Origin: Dehalococcoidia bacterium
GTDB lineage: Bacteria; Chloroflexota; Dehalococcoidia; Tepidiformales; Tepidiformaceae
Reading direction: 5' to 3'
Assembly (NCBI GenBank): GCA_020847985.1
Contig: JADLBC010000052.1
Span: 1 to 35,999 of the forward strand
Length of the DNA stretch: 35,999 bases
Below, one piece after another: positions 23,352 through 32,105 of the stretch (positions are counted from its first letter, which is position 1; each line of letters begins with the position of its first letter). The translations under genes and the position numbers were made by a program. The notes beneath the pieces are model-generated. The model saw only the letters and a list, made by a program, of their open reading frames with translations. It was not told the DNA's origin and searched no databases.

Positions 23352-23597
23352 ATGCGCGCCATCTTCATCATGATCAAGACCGACCCGGGCCACACCACCG
23401 AAGTCGCCAATCGCGTGGCCGATATCGAAAGCTTCTCCGAGGCGTACTCCATTACCGGCCAGTACGACCTTCTTGTGAAGCTCTATGTCGAGGACATCGA
23501 TGCCGTCGGCCGCCTGATCGAACGGGATGTCCACGCCATTCCGCACATCCGTGAGACCTTCACCATCCTCACCTTCGAAGCCTTCGGCGCGCGGTAA
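23352..23597 (+). CDS. stand-alone Lrp/AsnC ligand-binding domain protein
   Basis: An 81-residue protein with the RAM-type (AsnC_trans_reg) ferredoxin-like fold only: AIFIMIKTDPGHTTEVANRVADIESFSEAYSITGQYDLLVKLYVEDIDAVGRLIERDVHAIPHIRETFTILTF-type pattern. The hallmark is S-x-T-G-x-Y-D-L around residues 33-41. The DNA-binding helix-turn-helix of full Lrp proteins is absent. Such small proteins bind amino acids and may modulate full-length Lrp proteins. It is divergent from tRNA-Pro and 42 bp upstream of ctaG. The start is supported by the leaderless -10. Confidence 0.92.
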   Translation: MRAIFIMIKTDPGHTTEVANRVADIESFSEAYSITGQYDLLVKLYVEDIDAVGRLIERDVHAIPHIRETFTILTFEAFGAR

Positions 23598-23627
23598 AGC
23601 GGCTTCGGCGTGCCCGCGCGGCGGTGA

Positions 23628-23633
23628 TACGCT
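23628..23633 (+). promoter_or_regulatory. -10 element, leaderless start of ctaG-like gene
   Basis: TACGCT ends 6 nt before the ATG at 23640, identical spacing to the preceding gene. No Shine-Dalgarno site. Confidence 0.6.
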
Positions 23634-23639
23634 CACGGC

Positions 23640-24554
23640 ATGCCCGGTACGGACCCGCCCGGCGCCCTTGAGGTGCTGTCTCACTTCACCTTTGATGCGC
23701 CGTGGATGGCGGCCGCCGGCCTCGCGGCGTTCCTCTACGTGCGCGGCTACTTCGCCTGCCGCGATTGCGGGCGCACGTCGTGCCATCCCGGCTGGAGGCT
23801 CGCCGCCTTCCTTGCGGGCATCGTGCTCGTGCTCGTCTCGGTGCTCTCGCCGCTGGAGTACTACGGCAACCGGCTGCTCTGGGCGGACTTCCTCGGCTTC
23901 CTTGTGCTGACCATGGCCGCCGCGCCGCTGCTCGTGATCGGGGCGCCCGTGACGCTCGCGTTCCGCACCCTCGGGGCCCCGGGCCGGCGGCGTCTGCGAC
24001 GAACGATCCGCTCGGCGCCGTTCGCCGTCATCACCTTTCCCATCGCCACCTGGCTCGCGTTCGCCGTCGTGACCTATGCCTGGCAATTCTCCGCGCTGAC
24101 CGATCTCGCCGCGCGCGATGCTCCCGTGCGGGACGTGCAACTCCTCAGCCTGCTCGTGGTCTCGCTGCTGTTCTGGGCGCCCGCCATCCAGGCCGACCCG
24201 CTTCGCTGGCATCCCGGCCACCCTGGCCGTGCGCTCTACGTCTTCGTCGAAATGACTCACAAGGGGCTGTTCGGCGGCATGTTCCTGAGCATGAGCCACA
24301 CCTTCCACGACCGCATGGCGCGCGACCTCCCTCCGTGGGCGCCTTCGCCGATCATGGACCAGCGCATCGCCATCGTGATCCTGTGGATTGGCGGGAACCT
24401 GGTATTCGTCGCCGCCCTGGTGTTCATCATCCTCGGCTGGATTCGCTACGAAGCGCGCCATGCCCGGCGCGTGGACGCTCGCCTTGCCCGCGCCCGCGAA
24501 GCGAAACGCCGCCGCGAGGCCGCCCTCCAGCAGGTCTTCCAGAAGACAATCTGA
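23640..24554 (+). CDS. cytochrome c oxidase assembly protein (caa3_CtaG family)
   Basis: A 304-residue polytopic membrane protein of the caa3-type CtaG family, needed to assemble or metallate heme-copper oxidases. Several hydrophobic segments are visible, for example LAAFLAGIVLVLVSVLSPLEYYG, LGFLVLTMAAAPLLVIGAP and a terminal IVILWIGGNLVFVAALVFIILGW. The conserved block FVEMTHKGLFGGMFLSMSHTFH contains His residues that may bind copper. A Cys-rich cytoplasmic or loop motif CRDCGRTSCHPGW near residue 40 is unusual and could bind metal. The C-terminal tail is highly basic. No oxidase genes are in the window. It converges with the chemoreceptor across a strong terminator. Confidence 0.85.
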   Translation: MPGTDPPGALEVLSHFTFDAPWMAAAGLAAFLYVRGYFACRDCGRTSCHPGWRLAAFLAGIVLVLVSVLSPLEYYGNRLLWADFLGFLVLTMAAAPLLVIGAPVTLAFRTLGAPGRRRLRRTIRSAPFAVITFPIATWLAFAVVTYAWQFSALTDLAARDAPVRDVQLLSLLVVSLLFWAPAIQADPLRWHPGHPGRALYVFVEMTHKGLFGGMFLSMSHTFHDRMARDLPPWAPSPIMDQRIAIVILWIGGNLVFVAALVFIILGWIRYEARHARRVDARLARAREAKRRREAALQQVFQKTI

Positions 24555-24571
24555 CCGTCCGCACACGGAAG

Positions 24572-24598
24572 CGCGGCGGGACTGGAGGTCCCGCCGCG
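24572..24598. terminator. bidirectional terminator between ctaG-like gene and chemoreceptor
   Basis: A perfect 11-bp GC-rich stem with a 5-nt loop (24572-24582 with 24588-24598). Outer short repeats cacac/gtgtg (24562-24566, 24605-24609) could extend it. It sits in the 72-bp gap between converging genes. Confidence 0.75.
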
Positions 24599-24626
24599 TG
24601 GCGATGTGTGCCGTCTCCGTTCGCTG

Positions 24627-26618
24627 TCAGGCGAGGCGGAAGCGGGCCATGGAGGTTTCCAGCGATTGCGCGAGCTGGCGCATCGCCGTCGCCGTGGCCG
24701 CGAGTTCCTCCGACTGGGCGGAGAGCTGCTCGGTCGAGGCCGAGACCTCTTCCGCGGAGGCCGAGGTCTGTTCGCTCGTGGCCGAGACCTGCAGGATCGC
24801 CTCGGTCACCTTCGAGGTGCCGGCGGCCATTTCGTGGGCACCGCTGGCGGAGTCGCTCGCGCTCTGGGCGATGGCCTGGGCCGAGGCCGTGATGCGGTCG
24901 GCACCTTCATTGAGCGCGCGCACGTCGTGGGCGATGCGCTGCATCTCGGTGGCCGATTCCTGGACACTGCCGATGATGCTTTCGAGCGCCTCGCCGGCCT
25001 CGGTGGTGATGCGGCGGCCGGCCTGGACATCACTGACGCCGGCCGACATCGCAGCGACCGCATCCGCCGTGCCTGCCTGGACGCGAGCGATCAGGTCGCC
25101 GATCTCCCGCGTGGCCTGGGACGAACGCTCCGCGAGGGAGCGGACGTTCTCGGCGACGACGGCGAAGCCGCGGCCCTGCTCACCGGCGCGGGCGGCCTCG
25201 ATCGCGGCATTGAGCGCGAGGAGGTTCGTCTGGCTGGCGATTTCGTCGATCGTGCGCACGATCGCGCCAATCTGCGAGCTGTATTCGCCCAACTCGTTGA
25301 CGGTGACCGACGCGCGCTCGACGGCCTGGGCGATGGAAGCCATGGACGCCACGGCCTGGCCGATCGCCTGCTGCCCGGTGAGCGCGGCCTCGCGGGAGGC
25401 TTCGGCGGAAGCGGCCACACGGTCGCTGACGCGGGCCACTTCGCCGATGCGGCCGCCGATGACGCGCGCTTCGGACTCGGAGTCCCCGGCACTCACCGCG
25501 TTGGATGTCGCTGTGGCGGCGAGTTCCTGCGAACCCGCGGCCACCCGTTCAATCTCCTCGGCGGACTGCTGGGAGAGCGACGCCAACTGCGTGGCGCTCT
25601 GCGTGACCTCGGTGATGGCCGAGGCGATCTGCGTCGTCGCCGAGGCCATCTGCTCGCTTGATTCCGACAGCTGCGACGAAGCCGCGAGCACGTTCGAGGC
25701 GTTCTCGCGGACGCTGCGGACGAGGTCGGCGAGGGAGGCGCGCATCGCGTTATAGGTGCCGACGGTGGCCACCACACCCTCGATGGTGGCGTTGATGGCC
25801 GTGGCGGCGACGCCGATCTCGTCCTTGCCGGGGTTCGGGATGAGCGGCGTCACGGGCGTGACCGCGAGGGTGAGGTCGCCATCCTGCATCGCCTGCATCG
25901 CATTCCGGAGATCTGTGACGCAGTGGGCCTGGAGGCTCTGGATGCGCCCGACAATGGTATCGACATCGTTCTTGAGCTTGCGGGAGATGAAGAAGGCGAC
26001 CGCGAGACCGAGGATGGCGGCGATGACCGTGGCGCCGATGAGCTGCAGCCGCGCCGCACCAGCCGCGACTTCGATCCGCACCTGCGTCTCCTGCGCGCCC
26101 GCGGACTTGGCACTGATGGCTGCCTCCACGGAGGCGTTCATCGCCTGGATCTTCGGGTTGAGGACCGCCGCCTGGGCGACCGCTGCCTCCACCTGGCCGT
26201 TCTCCAGCGCCTTGAGCAGCGTCTCGCGGTCCCTGAAGACTTCGATGATCTGCGCTTCGGCGGTGTTCCAGGAGTCTCGCTCGGCGGCATTCGAGACGGT
26301 CTCGTGGAAGTTCGCCGTGGCCTCAAGAGCCGACGCCATAGCATCGCGGCTCTTCGCGATCGCTGCATCGCGCTTCTCGGCGTTCGCCGCGTTGAGGACA
26401 GCAGTCTGCTGCTCGCGGCCGCTGATCGCCGCGTAGGTAAGCGTCTGGTCGGCGTAATGCACGCCGAGCAAGCCCTGGTGGTAGAGGTCGTCCGCACGGT
26501 CCGCGGACGTTCCCAGCGCGCGCGTCCCCAGGAACGCGATGACGACGATCAGGGCCACGACAAGGCCGAACGCGCCAAAGAGCTTCAGCCGGATGCTCAA
26601 ATCCGAGAGGTGTTTCAT
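24627..26618 (-). CDS. methyl-accepting chemotaxis protein
   Basis: A 663-residue transmembrane chemoreceptor. TM1 spans about 12-31. An extracytoplasmic four-helix-bundle sensor of about 155 residues follows, and TM2 spans about 191-212. A HAMP-like linker then leads to a long coiled-coil signalling domain (about 300-660). The conserved hairpin tip is present near residues 455-490 ([31 protein letters not shown] pattern), where CheA and CheW bind. The C-terminus ends in MARFRLA. There is no CheB/CheR-docking pentapeptide. ATG at 26618 has GGAAGGAAG upstream; a GTG six codons earlier is in frame but less likely. No other che genes are nearby, so it is an orphan receptor. Ligand unknown. Confidence 0.94.
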   Translation of the reverse strand: MKHLSDLSIRLKLFGAFGLVVALIVVIAFLGTRALGTSADRADDLYHQGLLGVHYADQTLTYAAISGREQQTAVLNAANAEKRDAAIAKSRDAMASALEATANFHETVSNAAERDSWNTAEAQIIEVFRDRETLLKALENGQVEAAVAQAAVLNPKIQAMNASVEAAISAKSAGAQETQVRIEVAAGAARLQLIGATVIAAILGLAVAFFISRKLKNDVDTIVGRIQSLQAHCVTDLRNAMQAMQDGDLTLAVTPVTPLIPNPGKDEIGVAATAINATIEGVVATVGTYNAMRASLADLVRSVRENASNVLAASSQLSESSEQMASATTQIASAITEVTQSATQLASLSQQSAEEIERVAAGSQELAATATSNAVSAGDSESEARVIGGRIGEVARVSDRVAASAEASREAALTGQQAIGQAVASMASIAQAVERASVTVNELGEYSSQIGAIVRTIDEIASQTNLLALNAAIEAARAGEQGRGFAVVAENVRSLAERSSQATREIGDLIARVQAGTADAVAAMSAGVSDVQAGRRITTEAGEALESIIGSVQESATEMQRIAHDVRALNEGADRITASAQAIAQSASDSASGAHEMAAGTSKVTEAILQVSATSEQTSASAEEVSASTEQLSAQSEELAATATAMRQLAQSLETSMARFRLA

Positions 26619-26836
26619 AGCCACTTCCTTCCCCACAACACGGTGTGCAGTAGGTGTCGGAAGGGGTGATCGGCCGCCGGATGATCAGCGAAGTTATCGC
26701 GGAGAGACCCGCAAGATCGGTCTATTCACCGATGTGATGCGCCGTTGATTCTGGGAAACCCTGATTCGACGACATCAGGGAATGCCCTAACGGTGGACGC
26801 GCGTCCACTCGCCCGCCACGCGGTGACATCGCGGTG
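26619..26836 (-). other. structured intergenic region between cimA and the chemoreceptor
   Basis: This 218-bp gap has no ORF that looks coding. It contains a perfect 16-bp palindrome (26793-26808, GTGGACGC/GCGTCCAC), a 7-bp hairpin (26759-26765 with 26774-26780, extendable by GGG 26753-26755 with CCC 26785-26787) and a 6-bp hairpin (26716-26721 with 26728-26733). The first two are close enough to the cimA stop to serve as terminators. The last lies toward the chemoreceptor start. No clear promoter was found. Confidence 0.5.
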
Positions 26837-28423
26837 TCAGCGCTTGATGAGCGCGTACTCGAAGGCGTCCGCGAGCGCCAGCCAGGACGCCTCGATGATG
26901 TCCGTCGAAGAGCCGACCGTGGTCCAGTACCGCTCGCCGTCGGTGCTTTCGATGAGCACGCGCACCTTCGCGCCGGTGGCTGCCTGGCTATCGAGGATGC
27001 GGACCTTGTAGTCCACGAGCTTCACGTCCAGCAGCTCGGGGTGCACGGCCGAAAGCGCCTTCCGCGTGGCCGCGTCGAGGGCGTTGACGGGGCCGTTGCC
27101 TTCGGCCGCGGTGTGCTGGAGCTCCCCGTTGATGCGCAGCTTCACCATCGCCTCGGCGAGCATTTCGTTCAGCTGTTCGCGGTCGAGGCTGCGCCGCCGC
27201 CGTTCGACGATGACGAAGTCCTCCACCTCCCAGGGCTGCTGGTACCCCGGCAGCGTCCGCCGCACGAGCAGTTCGAAGCTGGCCTCGGCCCCTTCGTACT
27301 GGTAGCCCTGGCTCTCGCGCTCCTTCACCCGCTCCAGCAGCGCCTTGATTTCGTCCTGCGTGAAGGGATAGTCGATCCCCTGCTCCTGGAGCTTCATGAG
27401 CAGGTTGCGCTGGCCCGAAAGTTCGCTGACGAGCACGCGGCTGGTGTTGCCCACCGCCTCCGGGTCGATGTGCTGGTACGCCCGCGCGTCCTTCATCATC
27501 CCCGCGACGTGGTATCCGGCCTTGTGGGCGAAGGCGCTCGCGCCCACGTACGGGGCCTGCTGGTTCGGCACCATGTTCGCGAGTTCGTTGACGTAATTCG
27601 AAACCTCGGTGAGCCGCGCGAGCTGCTCGTCGTCGATGACATCGAGGCCCATCTTCAGCTTCAGGTTCGCGACCACCGTGAGGATGTCGGCGTTGCCGCA
27701 GCGCTCGCCATAGCCGTTGACGCAGCCCTGCACCTGCCACACGCCCGCTTCCACCGCGGCGATCGAATTCGCCACCGCGAGCCCGGCATCGTTGTGGCAA
27801 TGGATGCCGAGCCGCGTATCCGGGACGCGCCGCTGCACATGCTCGATCGCCTCGAGCATCATCCGTGTCGTCATGCCGCCGTTCGTATCGCAGAGCGCGA
27901 GGCCATCGGCACCCGCGCGCGCCGCCGTCGCGAGGCACTGGAGCGAATAATCGGGGTCGCCGCGGAAGCCATCGAAGAAGTGCTCGGCATCGAAGAACAC
28001 GGTTTTCCCGAGCGCTTTGAAGTACTTCACGGTGTCGGCGATCATCGCCAGGTTCTCTTCCGCGGTCGTGCCCAGGATCTCCTGCACCTGGAAGAGGCTC
28101 GCCTTGCCCACGAGCGTGATCCCGGGTGTCCCCGCGGCGGCCATGCTCTGGATGTTGGGGTCCGCCTCGCAGATCACGCCGGGTTTGCGTGTCCCGCCGA
28201 AGGCGGCCACCTTCGCGTTCCGCAGCGTCACCCCCTGCAGGCGCCGGAAGTACTCGGCATCCTTCGGGTTCGAACCCGGGAACCCGCCCTCGATCCACTC
28301 CATCCCCAACTCGTCGAGCTTCTTTGTGATCCGGATCTTGTCCTCGACCGAGAGCGAAATCCCCTCCATCTGCGATCCGTCGCGGAGGGTGGTGTCATAC
28401 AGCTGGACGCGGTCGGTAGGCAT
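26837..28423 (-). CDS. cimA: citramalate synthase
   Basis: A 528-residue DRE-TIM metallolyase that condenses pyruvate and acetyl-CoA to (R)-citramalate, the first step of threonine-independent isoleucine synthesis. The TIM barrel begins with VQLYDTTLRDGSQMEG (DTTLRDG at 10-16). Metal and substrate residues are in HCHND (208-212) and the family motif NGYGERCGNAD (236-246). The C-terminal LeuA-type regulatory domain (about 400-528) ends in the SWLALADAFEYALIKR region. The RDGSQMEGISLS variant and overall length favour the CimA type over 2-isopropylmalate synthase. It is preceded by a long leader with a branched-chain-rich peptide. The ribosome site is weak (GGGGA about 9 nt before ATG). Pathway partner ilvC lies 2.4 kb away. 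Confidence 0.93.
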   Translation of the reverse strand: MPTDRVQLYDTTLRDGSQMEGISLSVEDKIRITKKLDELGMEWIEGGFPGSNPKDAEYFRRLQGVTLRNAKVAAFGGTRKPGVICEADPNIQSMAAAGTPGITLVGKASLFQVQEILGTTAEENLAMIADTVKYFKALGKTVFFDAEHFFDGFRGDPDYSLQCLATAARAGADGLALCDTNGGMTTRMMLEAIEHVQRRVPDTRLGIHCHNDAGLAVANSIAAVEAGVWQVQGCVNGYGERCGNADILTVVANLKLKMGLDVIDDEQLARLTEVSNYVNELANMVPNQQAPYVGASAFAHKAGYHVAGMMKDARAYQHIDPEAVGNTSRVLVSELSGQRNLLMKLQEQGIDYPFTQDEIKALLERVKERESQGYQYEGAEASFELLVRRTLPGYQQPWEVEDFVIVERRRRSLDREQLNEMLAEAMVKLRINGELQHTAAEGNGPVNALDAATRKALSAVHPELLDVKLVDYKVRILDSQAATGAKVRVLIESTDGERYWTTVGSSTDIIEASWLALADAFEYALIKR

Positions 28424-28503
28424 CGAAGCAAGTCCCCATCGGATGAGCGATCACGGCGGCGTCCGCCTCGGCGCGCCCGGCGGCGCAACTGAGCGGGGGC
28501 ACG

Positions 28504-28580
28504 GCTCGCCTTCAATCGCGGGCGAAGCTGGCCGGGTGGCGGTACGCGCTAAATCGCAGCCCCGCGGGATTGCCGCGGGG
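28504..28580 (-). promoter_or_regulatory. cimA attenuator RNA: competing stem-loops
   Basis: Hairpin A: 8-bp stem 28573-28580 with 28560-28567, loop of 5, directly after the branched-chain codons of the leader peptide. Hairpin B: 28521-28528 with 28504-28510, one bulge. An alternative pairing joins 28561-28572 with 28513-28522 (10 bp, 2-nt bulge) and would break both. No strong U run follows either hairpin, so the output mode (transcription, Rho or translation) is not settled. Confidence 0.55.
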
Positions 28581-28617
28581 GAACTATCACCACAGGGAGG
28601 ATGGGCACGGTTGCCAT
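28549..28617 (-). CDS. leader peptide of cimA, branched-chain amino-acid rich
   Basis: A 22-codon ORF between the LysN-like aminotransferase and cimA. Residues 4-12 read VPILPVVIV: seven of nine are Val, Ile or Leu, the others Pro. One Ile codon is ATA, a rare codon for such a GC-rich genome. The last six residues are SRGAAI before TAG. The ATG is 7 nt after an extended -10 (TG-A-TAGCAT), so the peptide is probably translated from a leaderless transcript. A strong hairpin overlaps its 3' half. Length, composition and position upstream of an isoleucine-pathway gene are what is expected of an attenuation leader. It could be a chance ORF, but the density of regulatory codons makes that unlikely. 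Confidence 0.72.
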   Translation of the reverse strand: MATVPILPVVIVPPRQSRGAAI

Positions 28618-28624
28618 CGAGCCG

Positions 28625-28630
28625 ATGCTA
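28625..28630 (-). promoter_or_regulatory. extended -10 promoter of the cimA leader
   Basis: TAGCAT on the minus strand, preceded by TGA to give TGnTAGCAT, ends 7 nt before the leader-peptide ATG at 28617. No recognisable -35. It lies just after the aminotransferase stop (28656), so read-through from that gene could also enter the leader. Confidence 0.5.
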
Positions 28631-28655
28631 TCACCCCGGCCGGGAACGGTCGCGT

Positions 28656-29855
28656 TCAGCGCGCCGCCGCAAGCTCCTCGGCGATCACGCTCCCGATGAC
28701 GCCCACCGCCCGGTCGATCGTCTCCGGGTCCGCCGCCGTGAAGTTCATGCGCAACGTCGAAAGCCCGTCTTCCTGGCGCACGAAGAAGAACTTGCCGGGC
28801 ACGAAGGCGACGCCCTTCGCCACCGTCTTCGCGTAAAGCCGCTCGGCATCGAGCCCCTGCGGCCCGCGCACCCAGACGAACATGCCCCCCTCCGGGTGCG
28901 TCCAGCGGAAGTCCTCGGGCAGGTGCCGCGCGAGCGCTTCGAGCATGGCCTGCTGGCGCGGCCGGTACAGCTCCACGATGCGCGGGATCTGCCGCTCCAG
29001 GTACCCGCCGCCGATGTACTCCGCCGCCAGCGCCTGTCCGAACGTGCTTGTGTGGAGGTCCACCCCCTGGCGGGCGATGACCATCCAGTGCTGGATCACC
29101 GCCGGCGCGACGCAGAAGCCGATTCGCAGGCCCGGCGCGAACGTCTTCGAAAGCGTGCTCACGTAGGCCACGTTCTCCGGGGCCAGCGCCTTGATCGGCG
29201 GCAGCCGCTGCCCGCTGTAACGAAGGTCGCTGTACGGGTCGTCTTCCACCAGCAGCGCGCCGTGCGTCCGCAGGATGTTCGCGACCGCCTGCCGCCGTTC
29301 CAGCGGCATCGTCCGGCCCGTGGGGTTCTGGAATGTGGGCACGAGGTACACGAGCTTCACGCGTTGCGCCGAAAGCACCGCCTCCAGCGCATCCGGCACG
29401 AGCCCGTCTTCGTCCGTCTCCACCTGCACGTATTCCGGCTCGTACGGGTTGAACGCCTGCAGCGCACCGAGGTAGGTAGGCGCCTCGACGGCGATCAGAT
29501 CGCCCGGCGAAATGAGGATCTTGCCGATCGCGTCGAGCACGCCCTGCGACCCGCTGAACACCACGATGCCCCCGGTCTCCGTGTACACGCCGCGCGCCGC
29601 GAGATGCCCGACGAGCGCCTCGCGCAGCGGCCCGAACCCTTCGCTGGCGTCGTATTGCAGCGCCTTCGCCCCGTACTTCGAAAGCACCGAGCCCGTCAGT
29701 TGCTCCATCAGCTCCAGCGGAAAGCTCTCCTCGGCGGGCAGGCCGCCGGCCAGCGATACCACCCCGGGCGACGTCGCGACCTTGAGGATTTCGCGGATGG
29801 CGCTCGCTTCCATGTGGCGCGTGCGGGTGGCGAGGAGGGCTTCGAAGCTCGTCAT
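28656..29855 (-). CDS. PLP-dependent aminotransferase, LysN/2-aminoadipate-like
   Basis: A 399-residue fold-type I aminotransferase of the LysN/MocR-catalytic-domain class without a DNA-binding domain. It begins with SFEALLATRTRHMEASAIREILK, followed by VVSLAGGLPAEESFPLE. It has NPTG (177-180), the cofactor segment EDDPYSDLRY (D206, Y208), the Schiff-base K237 in STLSKTFAPGLRIGF and a terminal Arg in LRMNFTA for the substrate carboxylate. Enzymes of this group transaminate 2-aminoadipate, branched-chain or aromatic amino acids. The start is supported by a -10 TATGCT 6 nt upstream. It is located immediately upstream of the cimA leader, which suggests a branched-chain role. Substrate not proven. 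Confidence 0.88.
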   Translation of the reverse strand: MTSFEALLATRTRHMEASAIREILKVATSPGVVSLAGGLPAEESFPLELMEQLTGSVLSKYGAKALQYDASEGFGPLREALVGHLAARGVYTETGGIVVFSGSQGVLDAIGKILISPGDLIAVEAPTYLGALQAFNPYEPEYVQVETDEDGLVPDALEAVLSAQRVKLVYLVPTFQNPTGRTMPLERRQAVANILRTHGALLVEDDPYSDLRYSGQRLPPIKALAPENVAYVSTLSKTFAPGLRIGFCVAPAVIQHWMVIARQGVDLHTSTFGQALAAEYIGGGYLERQIPRIVELYRPRQQAMLEALARHLPEDFRWTHPEGGMFVWVRGPQGLDAERLYAKTVAKGVAFVPGKFFFVRQEDGLSTLRMNFTAADPETIDRAVGVIGSVIAEELAAAR

Positions 29856-29861
29856 GCCGCG

Positions 29862-29867
29862 AGCATA
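29862..29867 (-). promoter_or_regulatory. -10 element, leaderless start of LysN-like aminotransferase
   Basis: TATGCT on the minus strand ends 6 nt before the ATG at 29855, the same spacing as at 23352, 23640 and 34509. Confidence 0.6.
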
Positions 29868-29924
29868 CCCGGCGCGCCTGGGCCTTCGCCACGGAAGCCG
29901 TTCGCCCGCATTCGTGACAGGGAG

Positions 29925-29930
29925 TACAAT
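29925..29930 (+). promoter_or_regulatory. -10 element for the NTF2-like gene/ilvC unit
   Basis: TACAAT on the + strand, giving a leader of about 28 nt before the ATG at 29966. The -35 (TTCGCC, 18 bp) is weak. Lies in the 110-bp divergent gap with the LysN-like aminotransferase. Confidence 0.5.
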
Positions 29931-29965
29931 CCCGCCATTCTTGCCCTACCGGTGCCTGCGGCCTC

Positions 29966-31829
<1,864 letters not shown>

Positions 31830-31851
31830 CACTCCATCGCACGCAGTGTCC

Positions 31852-31890
31852 GCGCGGGGGTGGCCGATCGGCTGCCCCTGCGCTGTTTTT
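31852..31890 (+). terminator. intrinsic terminator of ilvC
   Basis: A long stem, 31852-31867 with 31868-31883 (16 positions, three of them G-U wobbles, the tip forming the loop), followed by TGTTTTT (31884-31890). It lies 23 nt after the ilvC stop and 14 nt before the next promoter, separating ilvC from the alanine leader. Confidence 0.75.
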
Positions 31891-31904
31891 CGCCGCACAC
31901 GCGC

Positions 31905-31933
31905 TTGACCCATTCGCGCCGGGGCCTGAGAGT
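31905..31933 (+). promoter_or_regulatory. promoter of the alanine-rich leader and aminotransferase
   Basis: TTGACC (31905-31910), close to the consensus -35, and GAGAGT (31928-31933) are separated by 17 bp. The predicted start is at or next to the leader ATG at 31941, making the leader transcript essentially leaderless. The -10 is weak. Confidence 0.55.
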
Positions 31934-31940
31934 TACACCA

Positions 31941-32006
31941 ATGGTTGCCATCGCCGCCACCCTCGCTATGACCGCCGCTGCTGCGGCGGCGCATGCGCGC
32001 GGGTAA
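31941..32006 (+). CDS. alanine-rich leader peptide (putative alanine attenuator)
   Basis: A 21-codon ORF ending in TAA, with 11 alanines. Residues 12-19 read AAAAAAHA, coded by GCC GCT GCT GCG GCG GCG CAT GCG, so three different alanine codons are used. It begins 7 nt after a predicted -10 and ends 40 nt before a U-tailed terminator. The Ala run overlaps a perfect 7-bp hairpin (31972-31978 with 31983-31989). A ribosome slowed by lack of charged tRNA-Ala would disturb this hairpin. The downstream gene is an aminotransferase that may make alanine. The main alternative is that a GC-rich hairpin happens to encode alanine. No homologue is known to me. Confidence 0.65.
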   Translation: MVAIAATLAMTAAAAAAHARG

Positions 32007-32053
32007 CACAGGCGGTCGCGAACAGAATCGCGTCGAGCACGTTTTGGGCCGCC
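31972..32053 (+). promoter_or_regulatory. alternative stem-loops of the alanine attenuator
   Basis: Stem 1: 31972-31978 with 31983-31989 (7 bp, loop TGCT). Its right arm contains GGCGGC (31985-31990), which is also complementary to GCCGCC at 32048-32053, the left arm of the terminator. A second candidate antiterminator is GGCGG at 32011-32015 with CCGCC at 32049-32053. These pairings exclude terminator formation, the usual logic of ribosome-mediated attenuation. Confidence 0.55.
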
Positions 32054-32069
32054 GGCAGGCGGCCTTTTT
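32047..32069 (+). terminator. attenuator terminator
   Basis: A perfect all-GC 7-bp stem with loop GGCA (32047-32053 with 32058-32064), followed by TTTTT (32065-32069). It sits between the alanine-rich leader ORF and the aminotransferase, 36 nt before its start codon. An intrinsic terminator in front of a gene, inside its own leader, points to attenuation. Confidence 0.85.
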
Positions 32070-32105
32070 CGTGGGGCTGCACCGGCGGGGGAAGGGAGCA
32101 GAACC

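Noticed and set aside
26619..26836. Cyclic-di-GMP riboswitch before the chemoreceptor
   Set aside because: I looked for the conserved CACGCACAGGGCAAACC-like and GGACGCAAAGCC blocks and found neither.
28424..28655. T-box riboswitch upstream of cimA
   Set aside because: The sense strand lacks the AGGGUGGNACCGCG block; a partly similar string exists only on the opposite strand.
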